This document shows, piece after piece, positions 1-8,084 of a stretch of 46,089 nt of DNA; within the stretch, counting starts at the first letter, position 1, and each line of letters opens with the position of its first letter. The notes beneath the pieces were generated by a model, which saw nothing but the letters and a program-made list of their open reading frames with translations, ran no database searches and was not told the DNA's origin. The stretch covers positions 1-46,089 of the forward strand of contig CALCCE010000261.1 of assembly GCA_937899835.1 (NCBI GenBank), in the 5' to 3' direction. The stretch comes from an uncultured Flavobacteriales bacterium. GTDB taxonomy: Bacteria > Bacteroidota > Bacteroidia > Flavobacteriales_G > Salibacteraceae. The position numbers and the translations under genes were made by a program.

Positions 1-198
1 GCTAAAAAACAGGCACCCGTGATTTGAGAGAAGTGTTTTTAATAAACTTGAATGGGATTGTGAGTAAGGAAGTAGTGGGGATTTACAGAACAAGAAACTT
101 CCTTAAGGATTTTCCAAAAGGGTCAACATCTGACTTAGAAGCAAATGGGATAGCAGAAAAATTAGCAGTCGCACTCCTGATTGTGAATGCTTTTTTGT
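1..198. other. Left edge, no supportable gene
   Basis: AT-rich stretch after the stop of the GspF/PilC gene. On the minus strand, where the operon would continue, the only ATG gives eight codons and a stop, so no next pilus gene starts here. A plus-strand reading frame of 66 codons crosses the end of the pilus gene, but nothing supports it as coding. I see no convincing terminator hairpin. Confidence 0.5.
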
Positions 199-1344
199 TT
201 ATCCAATCGTATCGCCCAATTTGAAAAGGGGCAAATACATCGCGATAAGTATGATGCCTACAAACAGACCAATGGTAATGATGAGTATAGGCTCCAACAC
301 ACTACTAATCAATGAGGTGCGATGCTCTACCTCCCCTTGGTATTGTTCGGCCATTTTGCCAAAGATCAAATCGAGCTGATTCACTTCTTCGGCAACTTTT
401 ACCAACGACACCAGCCGCTTAGGAAAAATAAGGTAGCGTGCCATGCACTCATGCAACGCATCACCTTTCATGATTTGTTCGCGAATGTGGAGCAATGCCA
501 CTTCTAAAGGGTAGAACCGCACCATTTTGCCCACCAATTCCAAGGCTTCTACCAAGGGCAGCCCTGCCCCGATAAGCAGGTTGAGCGACTGGCAGGTACG
601 CGCCAGAAAAACCCTCCGCATGATGGGTCCCAATAACGGAATGCGCAATACCAAGGTGCTGGACAAGCTTCGGTACCACACTGCTTTTCGTTGAAAAATA
701 GAGATGGCCACAACCGAAGTAAGGACCAGTAAAAAGGGCAACCCAAGCTTGCCTGCACCATTAGAGAGGTTGATAATAAGTTGGGTTAAGGCAGGCAAAT
801 CACCACCAAAACGCTGGAAAATATCTTCGAACATGGGCACGATTACCCGAAGCATGAACACTATGGCGCCCACTGCAGTGAGCAACACAATGATCGGATA
901 AGACAGTGCATTAACCACCTGCCGCCTTTGTGCCAACTTTTTGTTGTAGTAACGGGCAAGGTCTTGCAGCACTTCCGGTAGGCGCCCACTTTCTTCACCA
1001 ATGCGCAAATTGAAATACTCGTAATCCGAAAAACTACCCGAAGATCGAATGGCTTCTGATAAGCTTTCCCCAGACATTACCGATTGTCCAATGGCTTGAA
1101 AAAGCTTTTTGTCGCGGTCTTTACGCTGCTCCTCCTCTACCAATTCCAGAGCCGACTTAATGTCGACCCCAGCTGAAAACAACACGCTCAATTCGGAATA
1201 AAAGGCTTCTTTTTTGCGATCGCCAAGCCCACTACCAAACAACTGGATGTCCTTCTCATACCACTTTTCAGCATTCGCATCCTTCTTGCCAGCATTTTTA
1301 CCAGCGAGTGACGATGATTCTATTTGATCGAGGTTGATGCTCAT
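199..1344 (-). CDS. Type II secretion system F / PilC family inner-membrane protein
   Basis: Polytopic inner-membrane platform protein of a type II secretion or type IV pilus-like machine, of the class that couples the assembly ATPase to pseudopilus growth. The 381-residue protein has the duplicated T2SSF architecture: the segment LFSAGVDIKSALELV near residue 55 is echoed by LIGAGLPLVEALELV near residue 258. Hydrophobic segments lie near residues 148-172, 200-220 and 350-375, as expected for the family. Its ATG overlaps the stop of the upstream pseudopilin gene by 4 nt, so the two are translationally coupled. It is the last gene of the operon in the window; ATPase, secretin and major pilin genes are not here. 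Family call firm; the exact machine (secretion, adhesion or DNA uptake) is open. Confidence 0.9.
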   Translation of the reverse strand: MSINLDQIESSSLAGKNAGKKDANAEKWYEKDIQLFGSGLGDRKKEAFYSELSVLFSAGVDIKSALELVEEEQRKDRDKKLFQAIGQSVMSGESLSEAIRSSGSFSDYEYFNLRIGEESGRLPEVLQDLARYYNKKLAQRRQVVNALSYPIIVLLTAVGAIVFMLRVIVPMFEDIFQRFGGDLPALTQLIINLSNGAGKLGLPFLLVLTSVVAISIFQRKAVWYRSLSSTLVLRIPLLGPIMRRVFLARTCQSLNLLIGAGLPLVEALELVGKMVRFYPLEVALLHIREQIMKGDALHECMARYLIFPKRLVSLVKVAEEVNQLDLIFGKMAEQYQGEVEHRTSLISSVLEPILIITIGLFVGIILIAMYLPLFKLGDTIG

Positions 1345-1826
1345 GGCTGTTCTTCGGCTAAACGGGTTTTGGCCCCGGAAGCTTTGCGCGCTGCTAAGGT
1401 GAGGCTTTGTCCTGCAAATAACAATTGCAAGCGCACTTCATCCACCATTTGCCCCGGAAGTAATATAGGCTTGCCCTGCCAAAAGGTTTCCACATCCAAT
1501 AGGTTGAGAAAAAAAGTATCGCTCCTACCGGCCTGCTGTCGGTAGATACCGCCATCGTCGTAGCTCCAACCGATGGAGGCCTGACCCAAGCGTTGGATCA
1601 ACCAACCTTGGTTGCGCTGAATCACGGTATGCGCCTGGGCGATATCCCTTACCAGCAAGGCCTGAGCATCACTCACCACCAGATCGCGGTTCACCCGATC
1701 GCGGTAATTGCCCGACTCCTGCCCCACCCGCTCATAAACCATCCAGGCCAAACTAATGACCAAACCGGTAATGATCATTACCACCGAGGTTTCCAAGAGT
1801 GTGAATGCGGACAGCTTAGTTTTCAT
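1341..1826 (-). CDS. Pseudopilin-like protein with prepilin N-terminus
   Basis: Minor pseudopilin candidate of 161 residues. The N-terminus carries a type III prepilin signal: a short basic leader, Ala7 before FTLLE, Glu12 at the +5 position, then a hydrophobic helix of about 20 residues (SVVMIITGLVISLAWMVY). The rest is a small soluble domain with no motif I recognise. The gene overlaps its upstream neighbour by 11 nt and its downstream neighbour by 4 nt, so all are made from one transcript. Processing would need a prepilin peptidase encoded elsewhere. By position and size it could be a PulG/H/I/J-type minor pseudopilin, but I cannot assign which. Confidence 0.75.
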   Translation of the reverse strand: MKTKLSAFTLLETSVVMIITGLVISLAWMVYERVGQESGNYRDRVNRDLVVSDAQALLVRDIAQAHTVIQRNQGWLIQRLGQASIGWSYDDGGIYRQQAGRSDTFFLNLLDVETFWQGKPILLPGQMVDEVRLQLLFAGQSLTLAARKASGAKTRLAEEQP

Positions 1827-2178
1827 CGGGTTGATAAATGAGTTGATCTCGCCGGCCCAGCAAAAAGCCGTTGGAGGCGTAGGTCTCTATATGCACGTGC
1901 TGTAAGTCGGGTTGGGCATTGCCCATGGACCTTACCACCACCACCATGCGCCATTGATCGGTTTCATATTCTTCGTCCAACCAACGTTGGTTTTGCTCCA
2001 TATCCAGAAGCTTGCGCTGCATTTCAGCTTGTGCCTGCACCTTTAGGGCACTGCGCTGCGAAGCTCCAATGCGCACAAACAGTGTCATCGCAAGGCCAAA
2101 AACTAGCATCACCACCATCATGGCCATCATCACCTCCAGCAAGGTAGATGCCTTTACCTGTGTTTTTATTCTAGCCAT
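1816..2178 (-). CDS. Small pseudopilin-like protein
   Basis: A 120-residue protein with a second prepilin-like N-terminus: basic leader, Ala10 before STLLE, Glu15 at +5, then a Met/Val-rich hydrophobic helix. Ser replaces the usual Phe at position +1 of the mature protein, which prepilin peptidases tolerate in some minor pilins. The remaining 80 residues are polar and unrecognised. It overlaps the upstream gene by 13 nt and the downstream one by 11 nt. Probably a minor subunit at the tip or base of the pseudopilus encoded by this operon. Confidence 0.7.
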   Translation of the reverse strand: MARIKTQVKASTLLEVMMAMMVVMLVFGLAMTLFVRIGASQRSALKVQAQAEMQRKLLDMEQNQRWLDEEYETDQWRMVVVVRSMGNAQPDLQHVHIETYASNGFLLGRRDQLIYQPDEN

Positions 2179-3416
2179 TGGGCAATCTTAAATTTTTCGG
2201 TGGCAGACTTCAGGCTAATGCCCACAAAGCTGGGTGATAGTTTCGAACGATCAACGGTAGCATTCAAAAGATGATTCCCGTAGACCGATGCCGGAGTTTT
2301 GAGGTAGAGCTGCCGGGCCCAAACAGTACCCAATACGGAGCCCTTCAGTTCGAGCAGATGCCCGGCATACACCTGACCGACTATCTCTGCTTCGGGACCA
2401 ATTGCCAACAACCAATTGCTACGTGGCAATACTCCCGGTACTTGCAGCACAACGCATCCGGCCACACGAGCTTGCTCGGCGATGGTAATGCCGCCTACAC
2501 CACTGCCGTCTTTTGCTTCCACCACCAGGGCAGAAGGATAGTTGAGCAGTACTCCTTCTTCTACAGCAATTGAATCACTGGCAAAAATTTGGAGATTGCC
2601 TTCAAATCCAGCCTCAACGGTTACACGCGGTGCGGTTACAATTACATTATCCAAGCGGGCTTGCCGCCCTATGAATACCGAATTACGTGATACGATGCGC
2701 AGGTTTCCCGATAATCGTTGCCGGGTGAGCGCAATGGACTGATCACTGTAAAGCAAAACCGTTTTACGGCGAAAGCTGTGGCTGAGACTATCGACCGTAA
2801 GGTTGTCCCATTTCAACAAGCTTTCTTCTAATGATTGGCGCCCATTGATATAATCCAACTCGGCAAAATGTTGAATGGCCAAAGCAGGCACTTGCCTTTG
2901 ACTCGTGGTTACCGAACCATAAATGAGGCGATCGCCTACGTAGTTTTGCCCTTCGATGTAGGCCCGTTTAGGCCCCGCTTTGGGCAATTGACAACGGCCT
3001 TTCACAACCGTTCGCCCACACAACGACAAGGGCTGATTTTGATCTGCCAGGTAAAGTGCTACTCCTCCTTCGGGCTCTACTCCTTGCCCGGCCAAAGCGA
3101 CTTGACTAAAACGGTTGTTGCGCCAAAGCGCTGTGGCGGTCAATTTTTGAAAAACACCCCAGGGGGCCGCCTGCAAAACCACGGTATCGGTAGCATTGCC
3201 ATAAAGGTCCTGAACCCGACGAGTTGCGCCAGCTTGTGCCCCTTCAGACAACAACCATTGAATGCCAGAAGCTGCATTGTCCGTAAGCCGTAACGTTTGT
3301 TGATTGTAGTCCAGTGAAAGCTGCGCGTGAAACGCATAAAACACCAAGCCACTGCTCAGTAAGCCAACAATCACGGCTACCGCCAATGAATAGATCAAAG
3401 CTCCGGCCCGAAGCAT
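2166..3416 (-). CDS. Membrane-anchored beta-repeat protein of the pilus operon
   Basis: A 416-residue protein with one N-terminal hydrophobic helix (about residues 5-30) like that of PilX/GspK-type proteins, but without the FTLLE processing motif. Residues of about 230-390 show short repeating beta-strand units with alternating small hydrophobic residues and Gly/Asn turns (for example NLRIVSRNSVFIG and NLQIFASDSIAVEEG), which suggests a right-handed beta-helix like bactofilins or polymer-forming proteins. It starts 6 nt after the upstream stop and overlaps the next gene by 13 nt. I do not recognise an established family. A structural partner of the pseudopilus is an inference from the operon. 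Confidence 0.6.
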   Translation of the reverse strand: MLRAGALIYSLAVAVIVGLLSSGLVFYAFHAQLSLDYNQQTLRLTDNAASGIQWLLSEGAQAGATRRVQDLYGNATDTVVLQAAPWGVFQKLTATALWRNNRFSQVALAGQGVEPEGGVALYLADQNQPLSLCGRTVVKGRCQLPKAGPKRAYIEGQNYVGDRLIYGSVTTSQRQVPALAIQHFAELDYINGRQSLEESLLKWDNLTVDSLSHSFRRKTVLLYSDQSIALTRQRLSGNLRIVSRNSVFIGRQARLDNVIVTAPRVTVEAGFEGNLQIFASDSIAVEEGVLLNYPSALVVEAKDGSGVGGITIAEQARVAGCVVLQVPGVLPRSNWLLAIGPEAEIVGQVYAGHLLELKGSVLGTVWARQLYLKTPASVYGNHLLNATVDRSKLSPSFVGISLKSATEKFKIAQWLE

Positions 3417-3422
3417 GAGGAG

Positions 3423-4190
3423 TTAATCGTTGGAAGGTTCGGTGGTGGATGCTTCGGTCTTGTTTTTGCGGGTAAAGGGCCACCAACGCCATTTTTTCTC
3501 CTTGGCGGCAGTAGCCTCCTTTTCGCCATCGGTAGAAGTAGATTCCGACTCTTTAGGTTCCAATTTATTTTTTTTGGATTCCCGCAGCCAAAAGCGCAGC
3601 TTTTTACGCTCTTTTTTAGCTTGTTCGGCCTCTCCCTTATCTTCAGCAGCTACTATTCTTTCTACCCCACGTTTGTATTTACTCTCCTTGAGCAACTTGC
3701 CTCCTTGAAAACTTCGCGTAGTTCCGTGTAGCAAACCGTTTTTGTAATGAGATAACAATTGGGTACGGCCTTGCTCGTCGAACTGTTCAAAGCTACCGTG
3801 GAGCCGACCGGCTTTAAAATGTTTGATTTCCTTGAGTTGCCCATCGGGATACCAAGTCCGCCATTCGCCCTCTCGCAACCCTTTGATGAAAACTCCTTTT
3901 ACCTTCAGGTTCTTATTGCGAAAAAATTCGGCGTATTCGCCGTGCAACAGGCGCCCATCAAAACTTCCCTGGGTTTGCAACACTTCGTTGCTGCGATACC
4001 AGAAATAAGTACGGTCGTTGCTGGTGCGCACCTTTACATCGTTGTCGTCTAAAGCACCAAACCGCAGGGTTACCTCGGGTTGATTGACTGTAAAATGTTG
4101 AATATTGAGGCGCTTGTAGGTGTCTATTTGAGCACTTAGCGGAAGCCCAAGCGCTGATACCAGAAAAATAAATAGTAGAAATCGGGGCAT
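3423..4190 (-). CDS. Exported MORN-repeat (YwqK-like) protein
   Basis: A 255-residue protein with a signal peptide (residues 1-20, cleavage after LSA) and four or five MORN-type units between about residues 75 and 170, each of the form (F/H)xxGxLxGxxxxF with G-x-x-x-G-x-W-x-x-W/Y-x-x-x-G-x-L, as in the so-called toxin-antitoxin system YwqK family. The last 70 residues are highly charged (Lys/Glu-rich) and low in complexity, broken by WRWWPF, and may bind a partner. It is the first gene of the pilus-like operon. MORN proteins are often scaffolds, so a structural role with the envelope machine is possible; that link is inference. Confidence 0.7.
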   Translation of the reverse strand: MPRFLLFIFLVSALGLPLSAQIDTYKRLNIQHFTVNQPEVTLRFGALDDNDVKVRTSNDRTYFWYRSNEVLQTQGSFDGRLLHGEYAEFFRNKNLKVKGVFIKGLREGEWRTWYPDGQLKEIKHFKAGRLHGSFEQFDEQGRTQLLSHYKNGLLHGTTRSFQGGKLLKESKYKRGVERIVAAEDKGEAEQAKKERKKLRFWLRESKKNKLEPKESESTSTDGEKEATAAKEKKWRWWPFTRKNKTEASTTEPSND

Positions 4191-4287
4191 GATAAAAGTC
4201 TGTTAATCAAAAATAAGGAATCTGAACTACTTGGCTGGGAATTCCATTTTACTTCCCGAAACGCTTTCAGCAGGAACTTTCGTGTGG

Positions 4288-4326
4288 GTATAAAAAAAGC
4301 GATTCGCAGGTTATGTGAATCGCTTT
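4288..4326 (-). terminator. Strong intrinsic terminator with no gene in front
   Basis: Read on the minus strand, a 10-bp stem (AAAGCGATTC paired with GAATCGCTTT, arms 4296-4305 and 4317-4326, 11-nt loop) runs straight into seven T residues. It lies about 100 bp before the start of the pilus operon and about 270 bp after the terminator of the T9SS gene. It therefore ends either an unannotated minus-strand RNA or a leader of the pilus operon (attenuator). Confidence 0.7.
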
Positions 4327-4590
4327 GAGCTTGGGTGAGAGAAAACCTGTGTCAATCGAAATAATGAGAATAATCGATTTGGTCGGTTTTTGGGTGAATT
4401 GGGAACTACAATGTCGAAGATTCAAAGCCATTTGTCAAGCGTAGAAATACGGTATACATATTGGAAGCTACCCCAAGGCCCAATTCAACGGGATTCACTA
4501 CTGCTTGTTAACATTTAGTTAACATGAAAATCGTCACTGACACCCTCGAGTGCTACCTCAATGAGCATTACAATTTCAATGACCCATACC

Positions 4591-4628
4591 AATAAAAAAG
4601 GCGGCTTCCCTTGCCGAAGCCGCCTTTT
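4591..4628 (-). terminator. Intrinsic terminator of the 4654-6381 T9SS gene
   Basis: A perfect 13-bp stem (AAAAGGCGGCTTC at 4596-4608, its complement at 4616-4628) with a 7-nt loop, followed on the minus strand by a T-rich tail. It sits 26 bp after the stop codon of the T9SS cargo gene. The plus strand also ends in TTTT, so it may act in both directions. Confidence 0.9.
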
Positions 4629-4653
4629 CATTAAGCTAAATAACAGATGATGC

Positions 4654-6381
4654 TTAGTGGCGGATTACCCGCGCCTGATAAAGGACTTCTCCATCAGCGC
4701 TTACCGTAACGAGGTTGAGTCCTGAAGAAAGTAAAGCCGTTTCCAGTTCTACAACTTGAGTACCAGAAGCTAGATTGATCTGCCGTAGAGCCGTTTGTTG
4801 CCCCAATGCATTAAAGATCGCTACCTGCACGGTTCTCGCATTCCACAAGTTGGCAGAGAGTTTTAGGCTTTCATCGTTTGGCCCTATGGGATTGGGATAG
4901 AAGTGAAAGCTTTCACCAGCTGGCACTAGCTCCGTTCCTTCGCTTGCAGCCAATCGGAAAGAATAGCCACCCGTTCCGTCACATTGCTCGGCTTTGCCAA
5001 ATACCTGATCCTTGTCAACCTTGCGAATTTTCACTGTGCCATAGGCGTACTCCGTGTAGGTCCGCTTGGCCACTCCAGGCTTTTGTTCCTTTACCTCTAT
5101 TTTTTCTTCTTCAAAACACAAGGACTTTCCATTATTGGCCAAACCGGCTAAAAGAAAACCATTTTCGCCCTCACGGTGCAAGGCTTTTGCAACGTAGCCC
5201 TTCCGAGTTTGTACCATGGCGGTAGCAAAACGGTTGTTTTGATTTTGTTGCTTGTTGTATTTGAGGAAGTAATTCAACGACCCATCGCTAATTTCAACGT
5301 TGAGGAAACCGGGGTTATAGGTATCCTTAAAGGTATTGGTATACACGTCCAACAGCTTTTCGTTTTCACGACTCTGGTAGATGGCCAGCCCTTGGTTGAT
5401 GCGGTGTTCTTTTTGCCAGTAGTAGTTGACCCACTTGGGTTCCCGATCGTCGTTGAGCAACATCACGGTAATGGCTTGTGACACTCCGGTTTCAACACCA
5501 GGGTTGGAAGTAGTGAAGGCCAACCCATAGGCTTGCGTATTGTTGAATTTTAGCTCATCGATGGCCGCACCAAAATGCCGGTCACCGTCCACCCCATAAA
5601 ACAAGTATTTGTCGGAAACCAACCCACTCGTAGGGTCAATACCCATGGTGAAGATTCGGTTGGGTTGCCCCGATTCAAAACGAGTGCCCGCAACGATGAA
5701 CTTGTTGAAACTGTTTTTCACCATCGTTAGTCCAAAATCAGTAACCGGAGTACTCGGGAATACTTCATCATAGCGGTTGAGATACTGGAAATTTCCGTTT
5801 TCGAAGATTGCACCGGCATAAAGGATACTCTTTTGCGTATTGGAAGAAGTGCTACCTACCATAAAATAGGTGGGGGCCAGTGGTGTGATGACACCAAAGG
5901 TTTTTTCTACCATTCTCCACTCTTCGCGGGTACCTGGCACACCATACTGAGTAGACCAAAGCACATTACCGGTGCTGATTTCTACCCGCATGGCAAAGGC
6001 ATTCCAATCGGTAGGATTGTCTTTGTCCTGGGCAGTTCCGACTACAATGATGTCTTTGCCACTGTAGGAAACTTCCAGGCCAAAAGCCCGCTCGTCGAGG
6101 TTTTTCTGACCGTAGCGTAACGCCCAGATCACCCCGCCACTTTCGGCTTTGGTTTTTACGATCACAATGTCGTTGCGCAAATTATTGAGCGGTTCGCGGG
6201 CATAGCCCACAGTAATGGTTTCGTCCGAATTCACCTGCTTGGTGGCCTTCACAGTGGAAAGGTCGGAGTAGTTGGGCAGGGTATTGGAACTGAAAAAATA
6301 ATTGTTGTTGTAAATCTGACTCTGAAGGCTGCCAATAAAGCATACCAAGGCCAGAGAGACTGCGAATACAGTTCTTTTCAT
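4654..6381 (-). CDS. T9SS-secreted protein with type A sorting domain
   Basis: A 575-residue exported protein. Residues 1-21 are a Sec signal peptide (cleavage near SLQS). The C-terminal 80 residues form a T9SS type A sorting domain: FHFYPNPIGP, then VQVAIFNALGQQ and a final strand before the C-terminus. The body has repeated units of the kind xxGxDxxVxKxDxxTGxVxWxxxYG (for example IVIVKTKAESGGVIWALRYG and FAMRVEISTGNVLWSTQYG), which predict a beta-propeller-like repeat domain. The same units occur in the larger cargo protein at 22-25 kb, so the two are relatives. Monocistronic, with its own terminator. The ligand or enzymatic activity, if any, is unknown. Confidence 0.85.
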   Translation of the reverse strand: MKRTVFAVSLALVCFIGSLQSQIYNNNYFFSSNTLPNYSDLSTVKATKQVNSDETITVGYAREPLNNLRNDIVIVKTKAESGGVIWALRYGQKNLDERAFGLEVSYSGKDIIVVGTAQDKDNPTDWNAFAMRVEISTGNVLWSTQYGVPGTREEWRMVEKTFGVITPLAPTYFMVGSTSSNTQKSILYAGAIFENGNFQYLNRYDEVFPSTPVTDFGLTMVKNSFNKFIVAGTRFESGQPNRIFTMGIDPTSGLVSDKYLFYGVDGDRHFGAAIDELKFNNTQAYGLAFTTSNPGVETGVSQAITVMLLNDDREPKWVNYYWQKEHRINQGLAIYQSRENEKLLDVYTNTFKDTYNPGFLNVEISDGSLNYFLKYNKQQNQNNRFATAMVQTRKGYVAKALHREGENGFLLAGLANNGKSLCFEEEKIEVKEQKPGVAKRTYTEYAYGTVKIRKVDKDQVFGKAEQCDGTGGYSFRLAASEGTELVPAGESFHFYPNPIGPNDESLKLSANLWNARTVQVAIFNALGQQTALRQINLASGTQVVELETALLSSGLNLVTVSADGEVLYQARVIRH

Positions 6382-6701
6382 GATGGATTTGGGTTTGGTT
6401 TAATACGGTGCTTTCACCTTAGTAAGGGAGGCCGTAGATTTTAGTGATACATATTTTGCACGCAAGGTGGGACAGGTGAGATAAGCTGCGCACGCATCAG
6501 TTTATCTAAGGTAACAATTCCGGTCAGCCCGTGCTCATTCCCCGACTTAAATTCTGTCAAATGCCTTTAAATTCAGCAAATTCCGTAGAAATACCTGCCC
6601 TAAAACCCGTGATGGATTTGGTCATTTAGTAGCGGATCGCTCCTCACATCTATCAGGTAGTCGCACCACACCATCCTAACAATCTTGCTAAATTTGACGA
6701 G
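6382..6701. other. Divergent intergenic region before map
   Basis: This 320-bp gap separates the T9SS gene (minus) from map (plus). The only promoter element I see is a perfect -7 box TAAATTTG at 6689-6696, 5 nt before the map start codon. I found no convincing -7 box for the T9SS gene, and no hairpin or repeat of note. Confidence 0.4.
6689..6696 (+). promoter_or_regulatory. Bacteroidota -7 element for a leaderless map transcript
   Basis: TAAATTTG matches the Bacteroidota consensus TAnnTTTG exactly. It ends 5 nt before the ATG at 6702, so transcription would begin at or next to the start codon. No TTG is present 19 nt upstream, so the -33 element is weak or absent. Confidence 0.45.
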
Positions 6702-7460
6702 ATGTCCATTCGATCTAAAGAAGACCTAAAAGGAATGCGCGCTGCATCACAGGCAGTAGCGGTTGCCTTGCGAGAAATGTGCGCCTATGCCCGACCCGGA
6801 ATCTCGACCTTGGAATTGGACGAATACGGCAACGGAATTCTGGAAAAATTTGGCGCCCGATCGGCTCCTCAAAAAGAATACAACTTTCCGGGTTACAATT
6901 GCATTAGTGTGAACCTCGAATGTGCTCATGGCATTCCTTCCGCCAAAGTGATTTTGCAAGAAGGCGATTTGGGCAACATTGATGTATCAGCCGAACTCAA
7001 CGGATATTTTGGAGACAATGGCTATTCGTTCGTGCTTGGGCAAGACCATCAACAGCTCTCTCCCCTAGTGGAGGCTTCGAAAGAGATTTTACGAGCAGCC
7101 ATCGGACGCATAAAAGGAGGAGTGAAAATCGCAGCTGTTGGAGGATTCATAGAGAGCGAAGCCAAGAAAAGGGGATTTACCACCATCAAAAACCTCGTGG
7201 GCCACGGCATTGGCAAGTCCTTGCACGAAGCCCCTAAAGAGCTTCCCAACTTTTATGATCGCTTCAACCGACAGCGGTTCAAAACCAACACAGTAGTCGC
7301 TTTGGAAACTTTTATTTCTACCAAGGCCCGCTACGTGGAAACCATGCGCGATGGCTGGACTTTAAAGGCGACAGACGGCAGTTTTATCGCGCAACACGAG
7401 CACACGCTGTTGGTGACCGATGGCGCTCCAGAGATCTTAACCGTGGAAAACGGGATTTGA
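6702..7460 (+). CDS. map: Type I methionine aminopeptidase
   Basis: Cytosolic metalloprotease that removes N-terminal Met from nascent proteins. At 252 residues it has the usual length for type I enzymes. Expected active-site residues are all visible: His76 (AHGIP), Asp94 (NIDV), Asp105 (GDNGYS), His168 (GHGIG), His175, Glu202 (LETF) and Glu233 (EHT). The sequence around them is divergent: NIDVSAELNGYFGDNG replaces the common NIDVTxxxDGxxGD, and ALETF replaces IEP. This may therefore be a second, specialised paralogue rather than the housekeeping copy beside rpmJ/infA in many genomes. It stands alone; its 3' end abuts the remnant of a HAD gene on the other strand. Confidence 0.9.
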   Translation: MSIRSKEDLKGMRAASQAVAVALREMCAYARPGISTLELDEYGNGILEKFGARSAPQKEYNFPGYNCISVNLECAHGIPSAKVILQEGDLGNIDVSAELNGYFGDNGYSFVLGQDHQQLSPLVEASKEILRAAIGRIKGGVKIAAVGGFIESEAKKRGFTTIKNLVGHGIGKSLHEAPKELPNFYDRFNRQRFKTNTVVALETFISTKARYVETMRDGWTLKATDGSFIAQHEHTLLVTDGAPEILTVENGI

Positions 7461-7520
7461 TTTCCAGCTTGGGGTAGTGATCAGCACTCCATCCAAATCA
7501 AGAATAACTGCATTCTTCAT
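7437..7520 (-). pseudogene. N-terminal stump of a HAD-family hydrolase gene
   Basis: Minus-strand frame of 27 codons beginning MKNAVILDLDGVLITTPSW. This is the motif I of HAD phosphatases: a hydrophobic strand followed by DxDGVL, with the nucleophile Asp and the acid Asp. Reading then continues as SNPVFHG into a stop that lies inside the antisense of the map 3' end. The gene body (lid, motifs II-IV) is absent. It starts 5 nt after the PIN toxin stop, so it was once the third gene of that operon. The break at about 7460 marks a deletion or insertion joint. The short length alone makes this uncertain; the motif is what convinces me. Confidence 0.6.
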
Positions 7521-7525
7521 TACAA

Positions 7526-8084
7526 CTAAGCCTGAATAAAATCTGCTGATTCTTTTAATCCCCACTTTCGGAGCCTTTTAAGCACCTCGTATTCATCCAT
7601 TTTAGGATTTCTTCTATTCAAAACCATTGCCCTAAACGCATCAGCTGCTATACTGGGATTTAAATCGATCGTATCGGTGATAAAGTCGTCGGCCTTTTTG
7701 GCTTTAAGCCCAAATTTTAAAAGATAATCGTTGGGAAAGTCTTTTAGGTTGTTGGTAACAATTACATTGGCATTCGTTTTTATAGCTGCTGCAAGTACAT
7801 GCTTGTCCTCTTCATCTGGTAGTTTCAAGGTCTCTATCAATGACTCGTAATTTTCAACCAATGCATTAGGAAAAGCGAGATTAGCCTTTCCTATTCTTTT
7901 GTTGGCCTCCTGTTCATTTATCCCTTTTCTCAGCATCACCGCTTTCCAATCGTCAAAAAATGTGCTTACTCCATTTTGGAGTAAACCAATCGTAAGAAGC
8001 TAACCAAAACAACAGGTCTCTGGTCTCCAACGGGTAAACTACATTGGTGTCTAAAACACAAGTAAAGCGAACGCTATGAATCAT
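7526..8084 (-). pseudogene. PIN-domain toxin (VapC-like), frameshifted
   Basis: Predicted ribonuclease toxin of the PIN_3 type. The intact frame from 7526 to 7939 lacks the N-terminus, but an ATG at 8084 opens a frame encoding MIHSVRFTCVLDTNVVYP, with the first active-site Asp (Asp12), that runs to a stop in a six-A/T run at 7955-7960. Removing one base joins the two frames into a 185-residue protein: ...KHIF-DDWKAVMLRKG..., then LPDEEDKHVLAAAI and IVTNNLKDFP, the other conserved acidic motifs. The restored start overlaps the antitoxin stop by 11 nt, as is typical of toxin-antitoxin pairs. Either the toxin is truly inactivated (or phase-variable) or the run was misread in sequencing. Confidence 0.8.

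Larger units (their letters stand above)
4191..4653. other. Intergenic region between pilus operon and T9SS gene
   Basis: This 463-bp gap contains two strong hairpins with minus-strand T-runs (given separately). It also holds a GTTAAC-N5-GTTAAC dyad at 4507-4523, immediately followed by a plus-strand reading frame of 23 codons (4524-4595, ending NFNDPYQ) that stops at the foot of the 3' hairpin. A minus-strand TATTTTTG at 4208-4215 fits the -7 element of the pilus operon promoter, but no TTG lies 19-20 nt upstream of it. The small frame is not supported enough to call a gene. Confidence 0.4.

Noticed and set aside
24-224. 66-codon plus-strand frame at the left edge
   Set aside because: Crosses the end of the PilC-like gene on the other strand and shows no family resemblance or promoter.
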